DNA from: Sporolactobacillus sp. Y61
GTDB lineage: Bacteria; Bacillota; Bacilli; Bacillales; Sporolactobacillaceae
Direction of reading: 5' to 3'
Length of the DNA stretch: 64,000 nucleotides
NCBI RefSeq assembly: GCF_040529185.1
Contig: NZ_CP159510.1
Coordinates: forward strand, 2,976,001-3,040,000
Shown here: one piece after another, positions 62,358-64,000 of the stretch
Numbering within the stretch: position 1 is the first letter of the stretch
Layout of the letters: every line of letters starts with the position of its first letter
Made by a program: the position numbers and the translations under genes
Notes under the pieces: model-generated
What the model saw: only the letters and a program-made list of their open reading frames with translations
What the model was told of the DNA's origin: nothing
The model's database searches: none

Positions 62358-64000
62358 TCAGGCCTGCTCTGCTCCAAATACCGATTCTGCAAGAAGTTCT
62401 GCCACATCCCGGGTCCGGACTTGCTGATCAACGCCCTTTAACCTGGTCCCGTCGTCCATCATCGTCAGACAGTAGGGGCAGGCGCTGCTGATGGTGTCCG
62501 GCCTGACTTCAAGCGCCTGCTCTGTTCGTGCCAGATTGATGCGTTTGCCGGCTGTCTCCTCCATCCACATCATGCCGCCCCCGGCTCCGCAGCACATCCC
62601 GTTTTCACGGGACCGTTTCATTTCTGCCAGCTCAACGCCCGGAATCGCTTTCAAAATAGCCCGCGGCTGATCATACACGCCGTTGTATCGGCCCAGATAA
62701 CAGGAATCGTGGTAGGTGATTCGTTCATTGACCGGATGTTCTGGTTTCAGGCGGCCGTCCCGGATCAGCTGATCCAGCAGCTGGGTATGATGCAGCACCT
62801 CGGCCTGCAGCCCGAATTCCGGATACTCATTTTTAAATGTATTAAACGTATGCGGACAGGCTGTAACGATTTTTTTCACGTTGTATTTTTCAAAGACTGC
62901 GATATTTTCCTGACACAACTGCTGAAATAAAAACTCATTACCCAGACGGCGCGCGGTATCACCGGAACTTTTCTCCTCATTGCCGAGCACGGCGAAGTTG
63001 ACACCGGCAGCCTGGAGCAGGCGGATAAAGGCGCGTGTGATCCGGATACTGCGGTTGTCGTAGGAGCCCATGCTGCCGACAAAAAAGAGATAGTCGAAAT
63101 CAGGATGCTCTTTCACCGTGGGGACTTCCATGCCGTCGATCCAGTTTGCCCGGTCATTGCGGCTCATGCCCCACGGATTGCCCTGGCGCTCAATGTTCTG
63201 CATGGCCCTCTGTCCCTCCTGAGGTACTTTTCCTTCAGTCAGAACCAGATAGCGGCGCAGATCAATAATTTTATCCACATGCTCATTTGCGACCGGACAT
63301 TGATCTTCACAATTACGGCAGGTGGTACAGGCCCAGATTTCCTCCTCGGTAATCACATCGCCGATCAGCTGCAGATCTTCAGCCGACCGGTCCGACGTCT
63401 TTCCCCACGAGAAGTGCTGCCAGTGGAGAGTGGGACGGATATCTGTGACCGGCCCGGCCGTCCCGGTTGCCTCGCCGGATAGCGGCTGGTCCGCGTCTTC
63501 CCGGGCTGCCGCTTCCTGAGACAGCGGGTTTCCCGGCCAGGTGCCCGGGTAATGGCGCTCCATCTGAACCGCATGCACCGTTTTCTTTGTCAGATCGACG
63601 GGGATCCAGGGCGACTTTGACGTGACCGCCGAGCCTTTTTCCGTTAAATGATCACGCATTTTCGTGATCAGGTGCATCGGCGAGAGAAACTTGCCGGTCG
63701 CCGCGGCCGGACACATATTGGTACAGCGCCCGCACTCCACACAGGCATACAGATCAAGGAGCTGCTTTCGCTCAAAATCCTCAATTCGACCTGCCCCAAA
63801 CGACTCTGCCTCTTCGTTTTCAAAATCAATCGAACGCAGCCTGCCGTCAGGATCGGTGCGGTGCAGAAAGATATTGAGCGGAGCGGTAATCAGATGAAAG
63901 TGCTTGGACTGCGGAACATACAGGGCAAAAGCGAGCAAAATCAATAGATGCATCCACCAGGCGATGTAATAAAATGCTGTTGCCGCCTCCTGTGACAGGC
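62358..64000 (-). CDS. fadF: FeS oxidoreductase FadF/HdrD-like with membrane N-terminus (5' end outside window)
   Basis: The frame is open to the right window edge; the first in-frame ATG (63951-63953) is internal because a hydrophobic membrane stretch continues upstream of it. Two [4Fe-4S] motifs, CVECGRCTNMCP and CTTCRNCEDQCPV, precede two CCG-type Cys-rich domains (SCYLGRYNG and MCCGAGGG). B. subtilis FadF has the same layout, with an N-terminal membrane domain, and is thought to pass electrons from acyl-CoA dehydrogenase and ETF to quinone. fadE follows 79 bases later in the same direction, a natural pair. Confidence 0.9.
   Translation of the reverse strand, partial: LSQEAATAFYYIAWWMHLLILLAFALYVPQSKHFHLITAPLNIFLHRTDPDGRLRSIDFENEEAESFGAGRIEDFERKQLLDLYACVECGRCTNMCPAAATGKFLSPMHLITKMRDHLTEKGSAVTSKSPWIPVDLTKKTVHAVQMERHYPGTWPGNPLSQEAAAREDADQPLSGEATGTAGPVTDIRPTLHWQHFSWGKTSDRSAEDLQLIGDVITEEEIWACTTCRNCEDQCPVANEHVDKIIDLRRYLVLTEGKVPQEGQRAMQNIERQGNPWGMSRNDRANWIDGMEVPTVKEHPDFDYLFFVGSMGSYDNRSIRITRAFIRLLQAAGVNFAVLGNEEKSSGDTARRLGNEFLFQQLCQENIAVFEKYNVKKIVTACPHTFNTFKNEYPEFGLQAEVLHHTQLLDQLIRDGRLKPEHPVNERITYHDSCYLGRYNGVYDQPRAILKAIPGVELAEMKRSRENGMCCGAGGGMMWMEETAGKRINLARTEQALEVRPDTISSACPYCLTMMDDGTRLKGVDQQVRTRDVAELLAESVFGAEQA

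Overview
The window looks like chromosome from a low-to-moderate-GC, endospore-forming member of the Bacillales. The evidence is an alpha/beta-type small acid-soluble spore protein (38931-39125), a YhaL-type sporulation protein, strong AGGAGG ribosome sites, frequent TTG starts, and the run ecsB-ecsA / hit / trpP / yhaH / prsA / yhaL / yhaM / yhaN / yhaO / yhaX / yheB, which follows the Bacillus subtilis yha-yhe region. A mannose-family PTS with a LevR-type activator would suit a Sporolactobacillus-like organism, but the genus is an inference. Both window ends cut a gene: glcD-like on the left and fadF-like on the right.

Layout: 1-1106 glycolate-oxidase-type FAD subunit (partial). 1393-4463 copper operon csoR-copA-copZ with a CsoR operator inside its promoter. 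4782-9874 glycerol regulon glpP / glpF-glpK / glpD, with terminators in the leaders where GlpP antitermination is expected. 10530-14925 SGNH esterase, aldo/keto reductase, YitT protein and MFS exporter. 15064-16913 two TerC proteins behind a yybP-ykoY manganese riboswitch. 16923-19402 liaFSR-type envelope-stress system, then a ferritin-like protein. 20133-38804 the ecs-yha-yhe block: EcsAB transporter, HIT protein, tryptophan transporter, aminopeptidase, PrsA foldase, YhaM nuclease, CssRS secretion-stress system, YhaNO (SbcCD-like) and two further proteins. 38931-40685 spore protein, carbonic anhydrase and cold-shock protein. 40718-47101 mannose-family PTS with a sigma-54 promoter and its LevR-type activator. 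47204-49167 DeoR regulator, HAD phosphatase and zinc-ribbon protein. 49314-53860 MurNAc (murein) recycling cluster: murR-like regulator, serine hydrolase, murQ and murK, with decayed remnants of namZ, an Opp-type ATPase and one unidentified gene. 54540-59568 GH31 alpha-glucosidase, GlcNAc-type PTS IICBA and a half-length IIC. 59878-60432 a striking 40-bp tandem repeat. 60500-64000 beta-oxidation genes fadE and fadF.

Functional links: EcsAB, PrsA, CssRS and LiaFSR together form a concentration of protein-export and envelope-quality genes. The glycerol, mannose and glucoside regions carry cre-like or other operators typical of carbon control. MurQ and MurK would turn imported MurNAc into GlcNAc-6-phosphate, and the GlcNAc-type PTS nearby would feed the same pool. 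The upstream enzymes that release and import muropeptides appear to have been lost here.

Two cautions apply. Three genes (glpD, the second terC, ampS) are split by single-base frame breaks, all at a CCCCGGG/CCCGGGG heptamer, so they may be intact genes with consensus errors. No database search was possible: family names rest on motifs and remembered homologues.
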